Assembly: GCA_009741485.1 (NCBI GenBank)
Contig: CM019214.1
Coordinates: 56,896,894 to 56,960,893, forward strand
DNA: 64,000 bases
Reading direction: 5' to 3'
DNA from: Malurus cyaneus samueli
Taxonomy: Eukaryota; Chordata; Aves; Passeriformes; Maluridae
Below the pieces are notes generated by a model, which searched no databases, was not told the origin of the DNA, and saw only the letters and a program-made list of their open reading frames with translations. Both the position numbers and the translations under genes were made by a program. Shown in pieces: positions 14,425 to 25,392 of the stretch; position 1 is the first letter of the stretch, and the number at the start of each line of letters is the position of its first letter.

Positions 14425-16470
14425 CTTTTATTGACTTCATTTGAACTACTAAAGACTACAGGTCCAATCCTTCTACCCAAGACAAGGTAACTCTGAAGCA
14501 AGCTCCTGAATTACAGATCATTAGGTGTACAAAGTCTGGACCAAAGCATCATGCTTCAAGGAGAAGCATGCTTGTAAGGATATGAAGAAAACACAGGCTC
14601 CACAATCTGCCCCATGTGCTGCTCCTGTCTCTGTGGCATTCCTACCTCTTGTCTTCACAGATGCCCTGAAGTTTTGCGGGTTAGAAGCGCGGAAGATTAT
14701 GGGTATCACTTTCTGGCCCAGTGCTTCTTTTAAGAAGCGGGTTTCCTGAGGTTACTGTGAGACTGGATTGTGGCAGAAGTCGAAATCAAGGACACAGCAA
14801 TGCCAGTGCCATTTAGAGCAGAGTGAATGTCTGCCCTGTGGAGGTGGGCTCCTTCATGGATTAAGAACTATCCATAACAGGGGGAATGTTACTTCCTTAC
14901 CTGCCACACTGAACTCCTAATCTCTCCTCCTTCTGGGGACAACCACATCAGGAACACCCTGACAGACCTCGGCAGAACTGGCAATTCAGCCTTGAATACT
15001 TCCAGTTGCAGAGGGGACCAAGGATGTATTTGCTAATGATTTAAGCAACATTCAGAAACGAGACCTCTAGGGATAATATGAAGGATTGCTCAATAGTTAG
15101 CATATAACCTGCTATCTGAATACACAAGCGGATTTTTATAATGCATTTTTTCACTATGCTGGACTGAAGGGGACATCCTAGAGGTGCACCATAGGTCAGG
15201 TTCCAGTGTTGCAGTGCTCTGCCATGAAATAAGAAAGCTCATTCATTAGCATATGAATCAGCTCTCCACAGAAAGTGGTAGAACTGCAGGAGAGGAAAAG
15301 CCATTTTGCTTCAATAATAACAGCCTGTAAGAGGCAATCCCAGGTACAAAATGATCAAGTGACCAGAGCCAGTTCAGTGAAGAATGATAGCATTTTATGC
15401 TCAACACTTCAAGATTAAAGTCTTTAGTTAGCTAAGCATAATGTGAATCAGTTTCATGTATAATGCATTGTGTGAGCCTGTAGCCACTGTGATAGAATGT
15501 AAGCAATTCCATTTAGTGCAATTTGACTATAGCTAGTACAGAATAATTGGAGTCAGTTTCTAGCATGCTAGAATTTGAGTCAAATATGATATGGAAAAGA
15601 ATTTGATACATAATAATATGGAGGCGAAGATAACAAGCAATGATGTGGATGAATAGCTAGCATGTTATAATACAGAAGTCATTTTAATAGGTCGTGATTA
15701 TGAGTTCAGTGTTCTTATACATAGACAAAAGGCTAATCCATAATGGTAAAGAAAGGCGACTGTTAAGGAACAATACAAATAATGGCACCACAGCTGCATT
15801 TGAGGGGAACGTGACATCGAATACTGCAGTTTTCTCAAATAAAAGAGCGATGGAATAAACATCTACCGGAGGATAAACATGGCTACTCAAGTGAGCAAGG
15901 GGGAACGTGTCTTAGAGCAGTTCCTCACATTGCAGGGGTGGCATTAATGCTGCACTGGGTGATTCCAACTCCTGCTCAGGAATTCAGCCCCTTCAATTCA
16001 TTGTCTACCATTATTAGAAGCAGTTGTGACAGTTCTATCCCCTTTGGTACTCCAGACCTCAGTTTTACAATCTGGTGTGCAAATACAACAGTTTAAAGAC
16101 CTGCCTTTTTCATGAGGTTAATAATGTATGATTAGTTAAAGAACTATAGCATTTTAAAGCAAGCACATAAACATTAACATGACAGATCTGCACGTAAACA
16201 TCTTTGGCTTTCTAAAATTACTTCAGAAAACTGAAAAAAATGTGTTATTATTGTGACTCGTGATTGCACTGGGTTTAAATCCAACCGACACTAGTTCATT
16301 GAAATTTTTTTTTGTCTTCCTTCCTAACTTTTCATGAGTCTAACCCTGTGTACATGAGAAGAGCTCATTTATGAGCATGTGCTAATGGTTTCTGACTACA
16401 AGTTTAAGTCATCCCTAAGCAAACAGAAAACTATTCAGCTTAGCAATAAAGTTAAATAATTATTACCAAG
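14425..16470. other. Upstream non-coding DNA
   Basis: No gene is seen. A short perfect hairpin (CATGCTTC/GAAGCATG) lies at 14,550-14,570. A palindromic CTAGCATGCTAG sits near 15,561-15,572 within unremarkable sequence. Confidence 0.6.
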
Positions 16471-16473
16471 CTA

Positions 16474-16601
16474 TGTGATGTGACTACAATGTGACATTGA
16501 AATGACTATGGTGTGATTAGAATAAGAATGTTATATGCCTGTGATGTTACTAGAATGAGGCTATAAAACGTCTGTGATGCCATACTGCTGTGATATGACT
16601 A
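16474..16601. repeat. Degenerate short tandem repeat, core TGTGATRTKACTA
   Basis: Near-identical 13-bp cores occur at 16,474-16,486, 16,540-16,552 and 16,589-16,601, with partial copies near 16,512 and 16,573. Spacing is irregular (16-38 bp). The family is not recognised. Confidence 0.55.
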
Positions 16602-16619
16602 GTGTCAGGAAAAATGTGT

Positions 16620-17945
16620 GCATTATTAATGCATACATAAACATGCCGTATTTCAGAAGCAGACTGCATTACACAGAATGCTAGCAGTTCTAATTATCTC
16701 CTTTATTAATGGCTGTTCTGCTTTGTATTTTAAAAGACAAAAGAACTGCATACTTAATTCATTCACAGAATTCTTTTTCTAAGTGGTTTGGCAATAAGGT
16801 TACTCCTTCATGTCACTTGCTTGACTTTCAATACTGGGGCTCTAGCCATCCTTCCTGTATTACATAATGAACATTTTTCTTAAACTATTCTTAGATCCAG
16901 TTCCGTTTTCTAACGTTACTTTATATCATCAAGAGCGAGATCAATTTTTTTTTTTTTTTTTTCTGTGTGTATCTGTAACAAGAGTATTTTGGACACAACT
17001 ACAAAGCACAGCAAAACTGAGAGCATTTAATCTTTACGCATCATGGGATTACAGGATGTGCAATGTTCACATACAGAGTCTGCATCCATATGACTTGCAA
17101 GGATATTTACATTTATCAGTATGTAGCACACAATTCCAAGCCATGCAAATAACTGACCTCTGAGAGGTACAAGCAGCTTCCACTATTTGTTAACAGTGCA
17201 TCCTATGTGCAGACACATATGGGAGTCTGAGGGTAGGAGCCTGCATTTGAAAATGTAAAATCTTCAAGGTAGAACTCTGATTTTTAGCTCACCAATGCTA
17301 TCAACTGAAAATGTGCAAACGAGATAGCACATACAGAAAATGTCAAATGATGTTATCTTTGTTTTTTTTTTTTTTCCCCGTGCATATATATAGTTAAAAG
17401 GCATAACCAGAACCAGCAGCCAGCATGGCCACGTACCTGGGCATACTAAATTGGATAGGTTCTGTCATACAGCTCGTAAGTTCAAGCTGAGAAAAGCTAG
17501 CAATAAAAGCACAGTCAAATGAAGGTTCATTCATGCTTCAGAAAACGTTGAAAAAGGCACTACATATAATGCACTATAGATAATGCACTATAATCATCTT
17601 CTTGTCACACTTTTGAGGTCACTCATATCGTAATACATTGGCATTTTATTACAGTGTCTTCCAGGCATGTGATGCTTCTTTGTGGCTAGCTGGATAATTT
17701 ACCTGTGTCATTTCTGGGGAAGGCGAAACGATCACTTTTATTATTTATCAAACCACAGGGAGGAGGAATCTTTTCCAGTTCAATGTTTAAGCAGACAAAA
17801 CCCAAACCAGCAGAGTTGCTCTCTCCCTCCCTTGGCGAGTGTCTCGGCTGACCCTTCGGGAAAGGGAAGGAGAAAGGTGTGCAGGCGTAAATGGGAGCCG
17901 AGACAGGGCTGGAGTCAGAGCAGCCTGAATTATAGATGAAAGGGC
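16620..17945. other. Promoter-proximal upstream non-coding DNA
   Basis: T tracts lie at 16,945-16,963 and 17,360-17,376. A duplicated ATAATGCACTATA unit lies at about 17,567-17,592. No supported gene is present, and GC content rises toward the CpG island. Confidence 0.6.
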
Positions 17946-17949
17946 ATGT

Positions 17950-18570
17950 ATTAAATATAAGGCCGAACCGGGCGAAGGCGGGCCGGGGCAGGCGCTTGCC
18001 TCCGAACCTCGCGGCGCCGGGCGGCGTCCCGCGGTCACCGCTCCGCTCCGCGCCGGGCCCGACTCGCACCGCGGGCGCCGCGCTGCCCCGCGCAAGCCAG
18101 AACGAGCACGCCTGGGGAATCCCCGCCCTCAAAAAAAAACCCAAACCACACCACGGCCCAAACCCACAGCAAGCCTTCTTTTCCGAATTACGCCTCAGCA
18201 ACGCGCAAACCCGCTGATGCTTTCCGCCCCCGAGGCGCTGCGCCCCCGACCGCGGAGCGCCCTCCCGCCGGTGCCGACCGCGCTGCGCCCGCGTGTCCCC
18301 GGCGCGCTCCTCCGCGGAACGCCCCTCTCCTCTCCGCCGCGTCCCTCGTCCCCTGTCCCTCGCCCGCCGTACCCTCCGCCGGCGCGCACCCCCGCACCGC
18401 CTCCCGCCCGCCCGGCCAGGCGGGGAGCGACGTGCCCGGCGGCCAATGCCGGGGCCGCGCTCCGCTATCCACGCCCCGCCGGCGCGGGCCAATGCGGTGC
18501 GGCGGGAGGTGGCCTCGCTCCGCTCCCACCCTCCCTCTGGGCTTATTGAGAGTTATATCAAGAATTTCAG
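17950..18570 (+). promoter_or_regulatory. PCDH9: PCDH9 CpG-island core promoter
   Basis: This is a sharply GC- and CpG-rich block in otherwise AT-rich DNA. It contains two CCAAT boxes (18,443-18,447 and 18,489-18,493) and a GC box, CCCCGCC (18,474-18,480). A TATA-like TTATAT lies at 18,553-18,558 and an initiator-like TCAGTTC at 18,567-18,573. The CCAAT pair, GC box and initiator are ordered for + strand transcription into the PCDH9 leader. Long antisense reading frames across it are GC-driven and arginine-rich, so I do not treat them as genes. The exact start site is inferred. Confidence 0.8.
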
Positions 18571-19182
18571 TTCAGAGAGAGAGAGGGAGAAGGAGAGAGC
18601 GTATGTGAGGGAGAGAGGCTGGGAGGGAGGGGGGGAAGGAGGGAGGGAGAGGGAAAGCGCGCCGTTTCCTCCCTCACTAAAGCAATAACCTATTAGATTT
18701 TCTTTTTTTAATTTTTTTTTTTTTTTTTGGGCAACTGTCATCCCCGAGCTAAAGAGGGAGAAGCACCGCCAGACCAACTCTTGCCATTTCCAGTCAGAAG
18801 TTGCAGACTTCATGTAGCTGCCTTGCTCTGCCGAGAGAGGGATGGGAATGGTGTGCAGTGCAGAGTGGAAAATACCCCCGCTCTAAGAAGTGCACCGGAT
18901 TTTTCTCTTGCTGTTTGTTTGGGTTGTTGCGTGCGCGTTAGACACCCAAAGGATCGCCGATTCATAGGAATGAAACGTGGAGAGGATGACTAACGACAGA
19001 ACTGTGAATTTGTTCCCTGGAGTTGCTAATTTGCCACCCCGAAGCAACACATATCTCGAGGAGGAAGCATTTGGCTGCTGCTGATTTCTCCAAAACTGGT
19101 GGTTTACCAGATGCATTGTGCTGTATCTGCTGGAACAGATCATTGCTTAGCTGCAGCAGATCGTCAAAGGTAGACAACTAAC
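18569..19182 (+). other. PCDH9: PCDH9 non-coding first exon (5'UTR) with multiple uORFs
   Basis: The right edge is a consensus donor, AAC|GTAAGT, with GT at 19,183. The left edge is placed at the initiator-like A at 18,569 and could be tens of bases off. The exon begins with a GA-rich run (about 18,573-18,655) and contains an oligo-T tract (about 18,705-18,728). It has several upstream ATGs, all closed before the exon ends: start-stop pairs at 18,603 and 18,812, and short frames at 18,842-18,886, 18,970-18,993, 18,986-19,084 and 19,111-19,173. No long ATG-started frame is present, so it is a leader exon. Confidence 0.65.
18573..18655 (+). repeat. GA/GGGA-rich purine tract at the start of the leader exon
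   Basis: This is an imperfect run of GAGA and GGGA units immediately downstream of the initiator-like site. Such tracts bind GAGA-type or CTCF-independent promoter factors in other genes; a role here is inference. Confidence 0.7.
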
Positions 19183-20557
19183 GTAAGTGCAAAGTTACCC
19201 TTACACTGGGTTGCATTTCCTTTAAAGAAAAAAAAAAAAAGAAAAAAGGAAAAGAAAAAAAGCCATCACTCAGTATATTTATCTAGGGAAAGAATCAGTG
19301 TTTGGGATTCAGTTGATGTTGGTAGGAAAGGCTCACCTACTCGCTGTCTCTGCATCCCTACCTGCATTACTCTGCTGGAAGTAATCACAGGCATCAGTTA
19401 CCGTGCAGCTTAATGCAGATAAGATTAGTGCTTAGGGCTGCCTAGTTCCGTCAAACTGTAGGTGCTGGCAGCCTTGCACCCCGATAATTCGCGGTTAGCA
19501 GTGCATGCAAACAGAAGTCTCTCAGTCGCTTTCCTTTCCTTTTCTTTTTTTTTTTTCTTTTTTTTCTTCCACCTGCATTATTAGTCTGCAGTATTTATAT
19601 GTGGCAGCTGCTAATACTATCCTGAAGGGAGATCAGTGTCAATGGGGAAAGGCTGCACCTTTTTTCCTCCTCATGTCATCAGAAAATGTATATTCCCCCC
19701 CATCTGTAAACATGCTTCTGCTTCTAAGTTTCATTTGGAATTTCCAGCCTCCTGATTTAGACTGTGTTTAAAAACAAATAAAGTTTTAGGTTATTAAACA
19801 GAAGAAGTATACAACATCTGGAGAAGAAACATTGAGCTGAGAGTGTAAGGAACTGTAAGTCCTGTTATTGTCTCATCAGTTAACAGGGATGTGAAGTAGC
19901 CAGTGACGACTGCTGCAGCAGCAGCATGTCCGGGTGGTTATTTCCCAGTACGATAGCTATAGAGGGACATGCAAGGCACAGCGAGCAGAGAAAAATCTGG
20001 TTAGCAAGAGCTAAAAAATATCTATAGAAGCAAACAGCAAATTGCATTTGGCAGCTGACATAGCAGTTAGAATCCAGAAGTAGTCCGGGAAGGTTTTTCA
20101 CTTGCACCAAATGACTGGGTGGAGGAGGGTAGAGGGGGAATGCACGGTAAGGATTACACGGTGTAGTGAGAAATTATTCAGAAAGTACGTGTCGAAACAG
20201 TAGCTACCCTTAATCCTGCAAGTAGTTATTTTCATTCACGCTCTGTGCAAACGCAGCCGATGGGATATTGGTGCATTTGTCCGGAGGGCTTGCTTGTAAA
20301 AGGGAGCAGTAGGAAAATGTACTGCTGGAAGCGTGCATTGCAAAAACAAGTAGTAGTTGGAGATTGTGGATTTATCATGCCTAAAAAAAACAATAATGCT
20401 GTTCTATGTGGTTGTGTTGACAGTGATGTCTCCAAATAAGAAATGAGATGTAATGCATCCTGCAGTCCATGCATGCCTCCTCTTGCAAATCGCGCATCAT
20501 TCCTCTCTGGAAACCTTTAAGTCCTAAAATCCGTGAAAAGAGAGTAAAAACATTATC
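19183..20557 (+). other. PCDH9: Short first intron plus the 5'UTR part of the coding exon; acceptor not fixed
   Basis: The donor at 19,183 must join an acceptor before the ATG at 20,558. The best candidates are the AGs at 19,583-19,584 and 19,590-19,591, after a very long T-rich tract (19,530-19,570), and the AG at 19,681-19,682, after TTTTTCCTCCTCATGTCATC. Another GTAAGT donor at 19,855-19,860 followed by an AG at 19,886 allows an extra small leader exon. Any part of 20,260-20,557 retained in the mRNA would include a further 59-codon upstream frame (ATG at 20,260, stop before 20,440). Confidence 0.5.
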
Positions 20558-23500
20558 ATGGACCTGAGGGATTTTTACCTGTTGGCCGCTTTGATTGCCT
20601 GTTTGAGGCTGGATTCTGCTATAGCTCAAGAACTTATTTACACTATAAGAGAGGAGCTGCCTGAAAACGTACCTATAGGGAACATACCAAAGGACCTGAA
20701 CATTTCTCATATCAATGCTGCCACAGGGACCAGTGCCAGCCTTGTCTACAGACTGGTTTCTAAAGCAGGGGATGCGCCTCTGGTCAAAGTGTCCAGTAAC
20801 ACGGGGGAAATCTTTACAACGTCCAACAGAATAGACAGAGAAAAACTGTGTGCTGGAGCTTCCTATGCAGAAGAAAATGAGTGTTTTTTTGAACTTGAAG
20901 TGGTGATTCTCCCCAATGACTTTTTTAGGCTGATCAAAATAAAAATCATTGTAAAGGATACTAATGACAATGCACCTATGTTTCCATCCCCTGTCATCAA
21001 TATCTCCATCCCAGAAAACACTCTGATCAACAGTCGCTTTCCAATCCCATCAGCAACAGATCCTGACACAGGTTTCAATGGTGTGCAGCACTATGAGTTG
21101 TTAAACGGGCAGAGTGTCTTTGGACTGGATATTGTAGAAACTCCAGAAGGGGAGAAATGGCCTCAGCTGATTGTGCAGCAGAACTTGGACAGAGAGCAAA
21201 AGGACACCTATGTGATGAAAATCAAAGTGGAGGATGGAGGTACTCCCCAGAAATCCAGCACAGCTATCCTGCAAGTCACAGTAAGTGATGTCAATGATAA
21301 CAGGCCGGTATTTAAAGAGAGTCAAGTAGAGGTCCATATACCAGAGAATGCTCCTGTAGGCACCTCTGTAATTCAGCTTCATGCTACAGATGCTGATATT
21401 GGAAGCAATGCAGAAATCAGATACATTTTTGGTGCCCAAGTCGCCCCTGCAACCAAAAGATTTTTTGCTTTAAACAACACCACAGGGCTGATTACAGTTC
21501 AGAGGTCCTTAGATCGAGAAGAGACTGCTATTCACAAAGTGACAGTGCTGGCTAGTGATGGTAGCTCTACACCAGCCCGGGCAACTGTCACCATCAATGT
21601 CACTGATGTAAATGATAACCCTCCTAACATAGACCTCAGGTACATAATAAGTCCCATCAATGGCACAGTGTACTTATCTGAGAAAGATCCCATCAATACA
21701 AAGATCGCCCTAATTACGGTTTCAGATAAGGACACTGATGTGAATGGCAAAGTGATCTGTTTCATTGAGAAAGAGGTCCCCTTCCACTTGAAAGCGGTTT
21801 ACGACAACCAGTATTTGTTAGAGACCTCTTCTTTGTTGGACTATGAGGGCACCAAAGAATTCAGCTTTAAAATTGTGGCTTCTGATTCTGGCAAGCCCAG
21901 TTTGAACCAGACTGCCCTGGTAAGAGTTAAGCTGGAGGATGAAAATGACAACCCTCCGATTTTCAGCCAGCCTGTAATTGAGCTGTCAGTTTCTGAAAAC
22001 AACCGGCGTGGTCTATACTTAACAACTATTAGTGCCACAGATGAAGACAGTGGGAAAAATGCAGACATTGTTTATCAGCTTGGTCCTAATGCCTCCTTTT
22101 TCGATCTGGATCGAAAGACAGGAGTTTTGACAGCCTCCAGAGTTTTTGACAGAGAAGAGCAGGAGCGTTTCATTTTCACTGTTACAGCCCGAGACAACGG
22201 CACCCCTCCTTTACAGAGTCAAGCAGCTGTAATTGTTACTGTGTTGGACGAAAATGACAACAGTCCCAAATTTACTCATAATCATTTCCAGTTTTTTGTA
22301 TCAGAGAATTTACCAAAGTATAGCACAGTGGGGGTGATCACAGTGACTGATGCAGATGCCGGGGAAAATAAAGCAGTGACCCTTTCCATCCTGAATGACA
22401 ATGAAAACTTCGTGCTGGATCCATACTCTGGAGTTATAAAGTCCAATGTTTCTTTTGATCGAGAGCAGCAGAGCTCTTACACCTTTGATGTTAAAGCAGT
22501 GGATGGAGGGCAACCTCCTCGGTCTTCTACAGCAAAAGTAACCATAAATGTGATGGATGTTAACGATAACAGTCCCGTTGTCATCTACCCACCTTCTAAT
22601 ACTTCTTTTAAGCTGGTGCCACTCTCAGCAATTCCAGGATCGGTGGTAGCCGAAGTCTTTGCTGTGGATATAGACACTGGCATGAACGCTGAGCTGAAGT
22701 ACACGATTGTAAGCGGCAATAACAAGGGTTTGTTTCGGATTGATCCAGTGACAGGTAATATCACTCTGGAAGAAAAACCGACTCCTAATGACGTGGGGCT
22801 GCATCGCTTAGTTGTCAATATAAGTGATTTGGGTTATCCCAAATCCCTGCATACTCTTGTGCTTGTATTTTTATATGTAAATGATACTGCTGGAAACACC
22901 TCTTACATTTATGACTTGATACGTAGGACTATGGAAACACCTTTGGATCGGAACATAGGGGACAGTAGCCAACCCTACCAAAATGAGGACTATCTCACAA
23001 TCATGATTGCTATTGTGGCAGGTGCCATGGTTGTCATAGTGGTGATATTTGTCACAGTTCTTGTTCGCTGTCGACATGCGTCCAGATTCAAAGCTGCCCA
23101 GAGGAGCAAGCAAGGTGCTGAGTGGATGTCTCCCAATCAGGAGAACAAGCAAAACAAGAAAAAGAAAAGGAAGAAAAGGAAATCTCCAAAGAGCTCTCTT
23201 TTGAACTTTGTGACCATTGAGGAGTCCAAACCTGATGATGCAGTTCATGAACCTATCAACGGGACAATAAGCCTTCCAGCAGAGCTGGAGGAGCAAAGTA
23301 TAGGAAGATTTGATTGGGGCACAGCACCACCAACAACCTTTAAGCCTAACAGTCCTGATCTTGCCAAGCATTACAAATCTGCCTCTCCGCAGTCTGCTTT
23401 TCATCTCAAACCTGACACTCCAGTTTCAGTGAAAAAGCACCATGTGATTCAGGAACTCCCGTTGGACAACACCTTTGTTGGTGGCTGTGACACCCTTTCC

Positions 23501-23656
23501 AAACGCTCTTCCACTAGTTCAGATCACTTCAGTGCCTCAGAGTGCAGTTCCCAAGGAGGCTTCAAGACAAAGGGCCCCTTACACACCAGACAGGTAAACG
23601 AGCACTTTTACTGGTCTATAAGTACTGCATACAAGTGCCCGATCAACCAGTATTAA
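20558..23656 (+). CDS. PCDH9: Protocadherin-9, large coding exon (ectodomain, TM, proximal tail) with read-through end
   Basis: This is a homophilic-type adhesion receptor of the neuronal plasma membrane. The open frame has 1,032 codons; the first 1,012 are the exon shared by all forms. A signal peptide covers about residues 1-23, ending before QELIY. Seven cadherin repeats follow. Ca-binding linkers are visible at 134-140 (DTNDNAP), 244-250, 350-356, 461-467, 564-570 and 667-673 (DVNDNSP); repeat 7 ends in a degenerate VNDT near 774. At least a dozen N-glycosylation sequons are present. The transmembrane helix is about 812-836. The tail carries a polybasic KKKKRKKRK at 867-875, a CM1-like block at 931-952 ([10 protein letters not shown]...) and a CM2-like block from 968 ([16 protein letters not shown]...). 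The ATG is chosen because an in-frame TGA lies 24 nt upstream, A is at -3 and G at +4, and the signal peptide starts there. I recognise the protein as PCDH9 by near-identity to the mammalian protein as I recall it. A strong donor after 23,593 (CAG|GTAAAC) shows that codons 1,013-1,032 belong only to an unspliced form. There is no frameshift or internal stop. Confidence 0.97.
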   Translation: MDLRDFYLLAALIACLRLDSAIAQELIYTIREELPENVPIGNIPKDLNISHINAATGTSASLVYRLVSKAGDAPLVKVSSNTGEIFTTSNRIDREKLCAGASYAEENECFFELEVVILPNDFFRLIKIKIIVKDTNDNAPMFPSPVINISIPENTLINSRFPIPSATDPDTGFNGVQHYELLNGQSVFGLDIVETPEGEKWPQLIVQQNLDREQKDTYVMKIKVEDGGTPQKSSTAILQVTVSDVNDNRPVFKESQVEVHIPENAPVGTSVIQLHATDADIGSNAEIRYIFGAQVAPATKRFFALNNTTGLITVQRSLDREETAIHKVTVLASDGSSTPARATVTINVTDVNDNPPNIDLRYIISPINGTVYLSEKDPINTKIALITVSDKDTDVNGKVICFIEKEVPFHLKAVYDNQYLLETSSLLDYEGTKEFSFKIVASDSGKPSLNQTALVRVKLEDENDNPPIFSQPVIELSVSENNRRGLYLTTISATDEDSGKNADIVYQLGPNASFFDLDRKTGVLTASRVFDREEQERFIFTVTARDNGTPPLQSQAAVIVTVLDENDNSPKFTHNHFQFFVSENLPKYSTVGVITVTDADAGENKAVTLSILNDNENFVLDPYSGVIKSNVSFDREQQSSYTFDVKAVDGGQPPRSSTAKVTINVMDVNDNSPVVIYPPSNTSFKLVPLSAIPGSVVAEVFAVDIDTGMNAELKYTIVSGNNKGLFRIDPVTGNITLEEKPTPNDVGLHRLVVNISDLGYPKSLHTLVLVFLYVNDTAGNTSYIYDLIRRTMETPLDRNIGDSSQPYQNEDYLTIMIAIVAGAMVVIVVIFVTVLVRCRHASRFKAAQRSKQGAEWMSPNQENKQNKKKKRKKRKSPKSSLLNFVTIEESKPDDAVHEPINGTISLPAELEEQSIGRFDWGTAPPTTFKPNSPDLAKHYKSASPQSAFHLKPDTPVSVKKHHVIQELPLDNTFVGGCDTLSKRSSTSSDHFSASECSSQGGFKTKGPLHTRQVNEHFYWSISTAYKCPINQY
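23594..23656 (+). other. PCDH9: Phase-0 splice donor and 20-codon read-through tail of PCDH9
   Basis: The sequence CAG|GTAAAC places the exon end at 23,593, exactly after codon 1,012 (Q), so the intron is phase 0. If unspliced, translation continues as [13 protein letters not shown]... to a TAA at 23,654-23,656. The resulting short tail keeps CM1 and CM2 but would lack all later cytoplasmic exons, including the CM3 RRVTF phosphatase-docking motif known in delta-1 protocadherins. Whether the short form is abundant cannot be seen from DNA. Confidence 0.8.
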
Positions 23657-24604
23657 AAGTGCCACTGTGTTGTGGGGTTGTTTTTTTGTCTTTTGTTGTT
23701 TCGTTCTAATTTAATTTAGTTAACATTATGGGGGGAAAAAAAAAAAAAAAAAACAAAACAACAACAAAACTGAACACCAAAACAGGAACAAAGAAACAAA
23801 CAAAAGCCTTGACCCCTTTATCATTTACCTGGGGTCTGTGCATTTGCAAAATGCCTCTGATACTTTTGAGTTCTGAAGAATACTGATTGTTGGAGGACTG
23901 TTATGCCTCTGTGCATGTGCACATATATGTACATAAACAAAATGGAAAAAAAAAAAACCCACTTTTTTTTTTCTCCCCAGTATTTAACTGTCCAAATGTA
24001 TAAGTTATTGGAGAACTGTTTCCTAATGTGATAAATCTCAGTCAGAAATTTGACTGTTTCAAGATTGAGAGATATGTACATTGTTTCAAATTTTAAAGTG
24101 AGTTGGCTTGAATTTCTTTTCCAGTTCAAGCAGATTTGGAGCCTTGCTAAGTTAGTGTTACTAAAAGGGTTAATTTTTTTCCCTAACAAAGACAGCCAAA
24201 TTTCCAAGCTACTGCATCAGTGAAGCACGTGGTTTATTGGTAGGATATAACTAAGCCATACGTAAGTCTTCCTCTTCTTTGAGTTCAACATGATTTTGTT
24301 GTAATAGATGAAAGTTGGTATCACATAGGCAGTTTGCTGCGTATTTTAAAAAATGGCCAAAGCATACTTTTGAAAGGAATGCGTTCTCTGAATACATCTG
24401 AATTATGCAGGAAAAAGAAAAAGAAGTCCGTCCATTGTAAATATTTTCTCATGTTAGTAATGCATAAGCGATCTGACATAGCTCATTTTAAACTGTGAAA
24501 CACGCCATATGAAGAGGGATTAGGAGGCTGAGAGACTCATATTTCAACCAAATCCAGCATTAGGCTTTTTTTTTCCTTAGGTCTAATAATTCCTTGCTAA
24601 TAAA
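23657..24604 (+). other. PCDH9: Putative 3'UTR of the read-through PCDH9 isoform, ending at an AATAAA
   Basis: This segment follows the read-through stop. It is AT-rich, with an A tract near 23,739-23,757 followed by an A/C-rich stretch and another A tract near 23,946. The only canonical AATAAA I found before the GC-rich block is at 24,599-24,604. It would give a 3'UTR of roughly 950-970 nt if used. When the 23,594 donor is used, the same DNA is simply the start of the large intron. Its extent is inferred. Confidence 0.45.
24599..24604 (+). terminator. Candidate poly(A) signal for the short PCDH9 transcript
   Basis: A canonical AATAAA is followed within about 30 nt by a modestly GT-containing stretch. 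It lies just before the intronic CpG island. Its position suits termination of the intron-retained isoform, but use is not proven. Confidence 0.4.
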
Positions 24605-24639
24605 GATTTAAATGCGGTGCTGTCTTAATTTATTTTACG

Positions 24640-24990
24640 GGCGCTCGTCTGCGGGCGCCGCGGGAGCGCGCGCGCGCGCGGCCCGTAGATGGCGCCAAGG
24701 CACCGCGCGGCGCGCGCTGGCCCCGCGCCAGCCCTGCGGAGGCTGAGGGGGCTCAGGGGGATGAGGGGGGATGAGGGGGCCCAGGGGGATCAGGGGGCCC
24801 AGGGATGAGGGGGCTCAGGGGCATGAGGGCCGGGCCCGCATAGTAGCCCGGGCACTCACGGCGGCTCGTGGGGTTCGTGTGGGTGCCGGCCGGCTTCCTC
24901 CGTGCTCCGCCGCCGCACAGGCTCGCCCGGTGTCGGGAGTCGCTCCCGCGCTCCTTGCGGGCGCTGTACCCTCCAGGTGATGGTGATTTG
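24640..24990. promoter_or_regulatory. Intronic CpG island with CG run, YY1-like site and G-rich minisatellite
   Basis: A second strong CpG island begins about 40 bp after the candidate poly(A) signal. It holds an alternating GC/CG run (24,666-24,680) able to form Z-DNA and a YY1-like GATGGCGCC (24,688-24,696). A G-tract minisatellite lies at 24,741-24,832, and CpG-dense sequence continues to about 24,990. It could be an internal promoter for a shorter PCDH9 transcript or a non-coding RNA, or an unmethylated orphan island. A GTAAGT at 25,384 is the first good downstream donor on the + strand. No convincing protein frame is present. Confidence 0.6.
24741..24832 (+). repeat. G-rich minisatellite (units around ATGAGGGGG / CTCAGGGGG)
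   Basis: About nine or ten short units of 8-12 bp, each ending in G3-G6, follow one another with minor changes (ATGA, CTCA, CCCA, ATCA spacers). Four or more long G tracts with short loops make this strand strongly G-quadruplex-prone. Confidence 0.85.
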
Positions 24991-25392
24991 TCTGAATTTA
25001 TTAGGGGTGTGGAGCCTAGGGAGCCGAGTGAGACGCGTTTAGGCTTGTCTTTGCAAAAAGATTTTTGACAGTAGCCAAGTTTAGGATAAAGACATCTTCC
25101 TGATGTTCCATTAGCCTTATCTGAGCTGAGAATGTGAATGTGCCGTTCCCAGAGCTGTGTCTTGACTTTGGGTGTCTGTGAGGTGTCACACTAACAAGAC
25201 GCTAAGAATAAAACAAGCGCTTTGGAGGCAGTTCTGCTGAAGTAACTGCTCTGAAGCAACTCCTTCGTGCGAGACACTGAAAACACCACAGAAGAATCTC
25301 ACAAACCCTTAACCTCTCTGAGGGACTATAAGGAAGGGTATACTCCCCAAACCATCTCGCAGCGTCGTACACATACTGTCAGGGTAAGTTAT

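Noticed and set aside
17686..18492. 268-codon antisense reading frame across the promoter
   Set aside because: It lies in the CpG island, is arginine/glycine-rich with overlapping frames open on both strands, and has no domain. Openness follows from GC content.
18727..18993. 88-codon frame in the leader exon
   Set aside because: It begins at TTG, not ATG. The only real ATG in it gives a 7-residue frame (18,970-18,993).
21101..21439. Antisense frames within the PCDH9 coding exon
   Set aside because: Shadows of a constrained coding sequence; no independent evidence.
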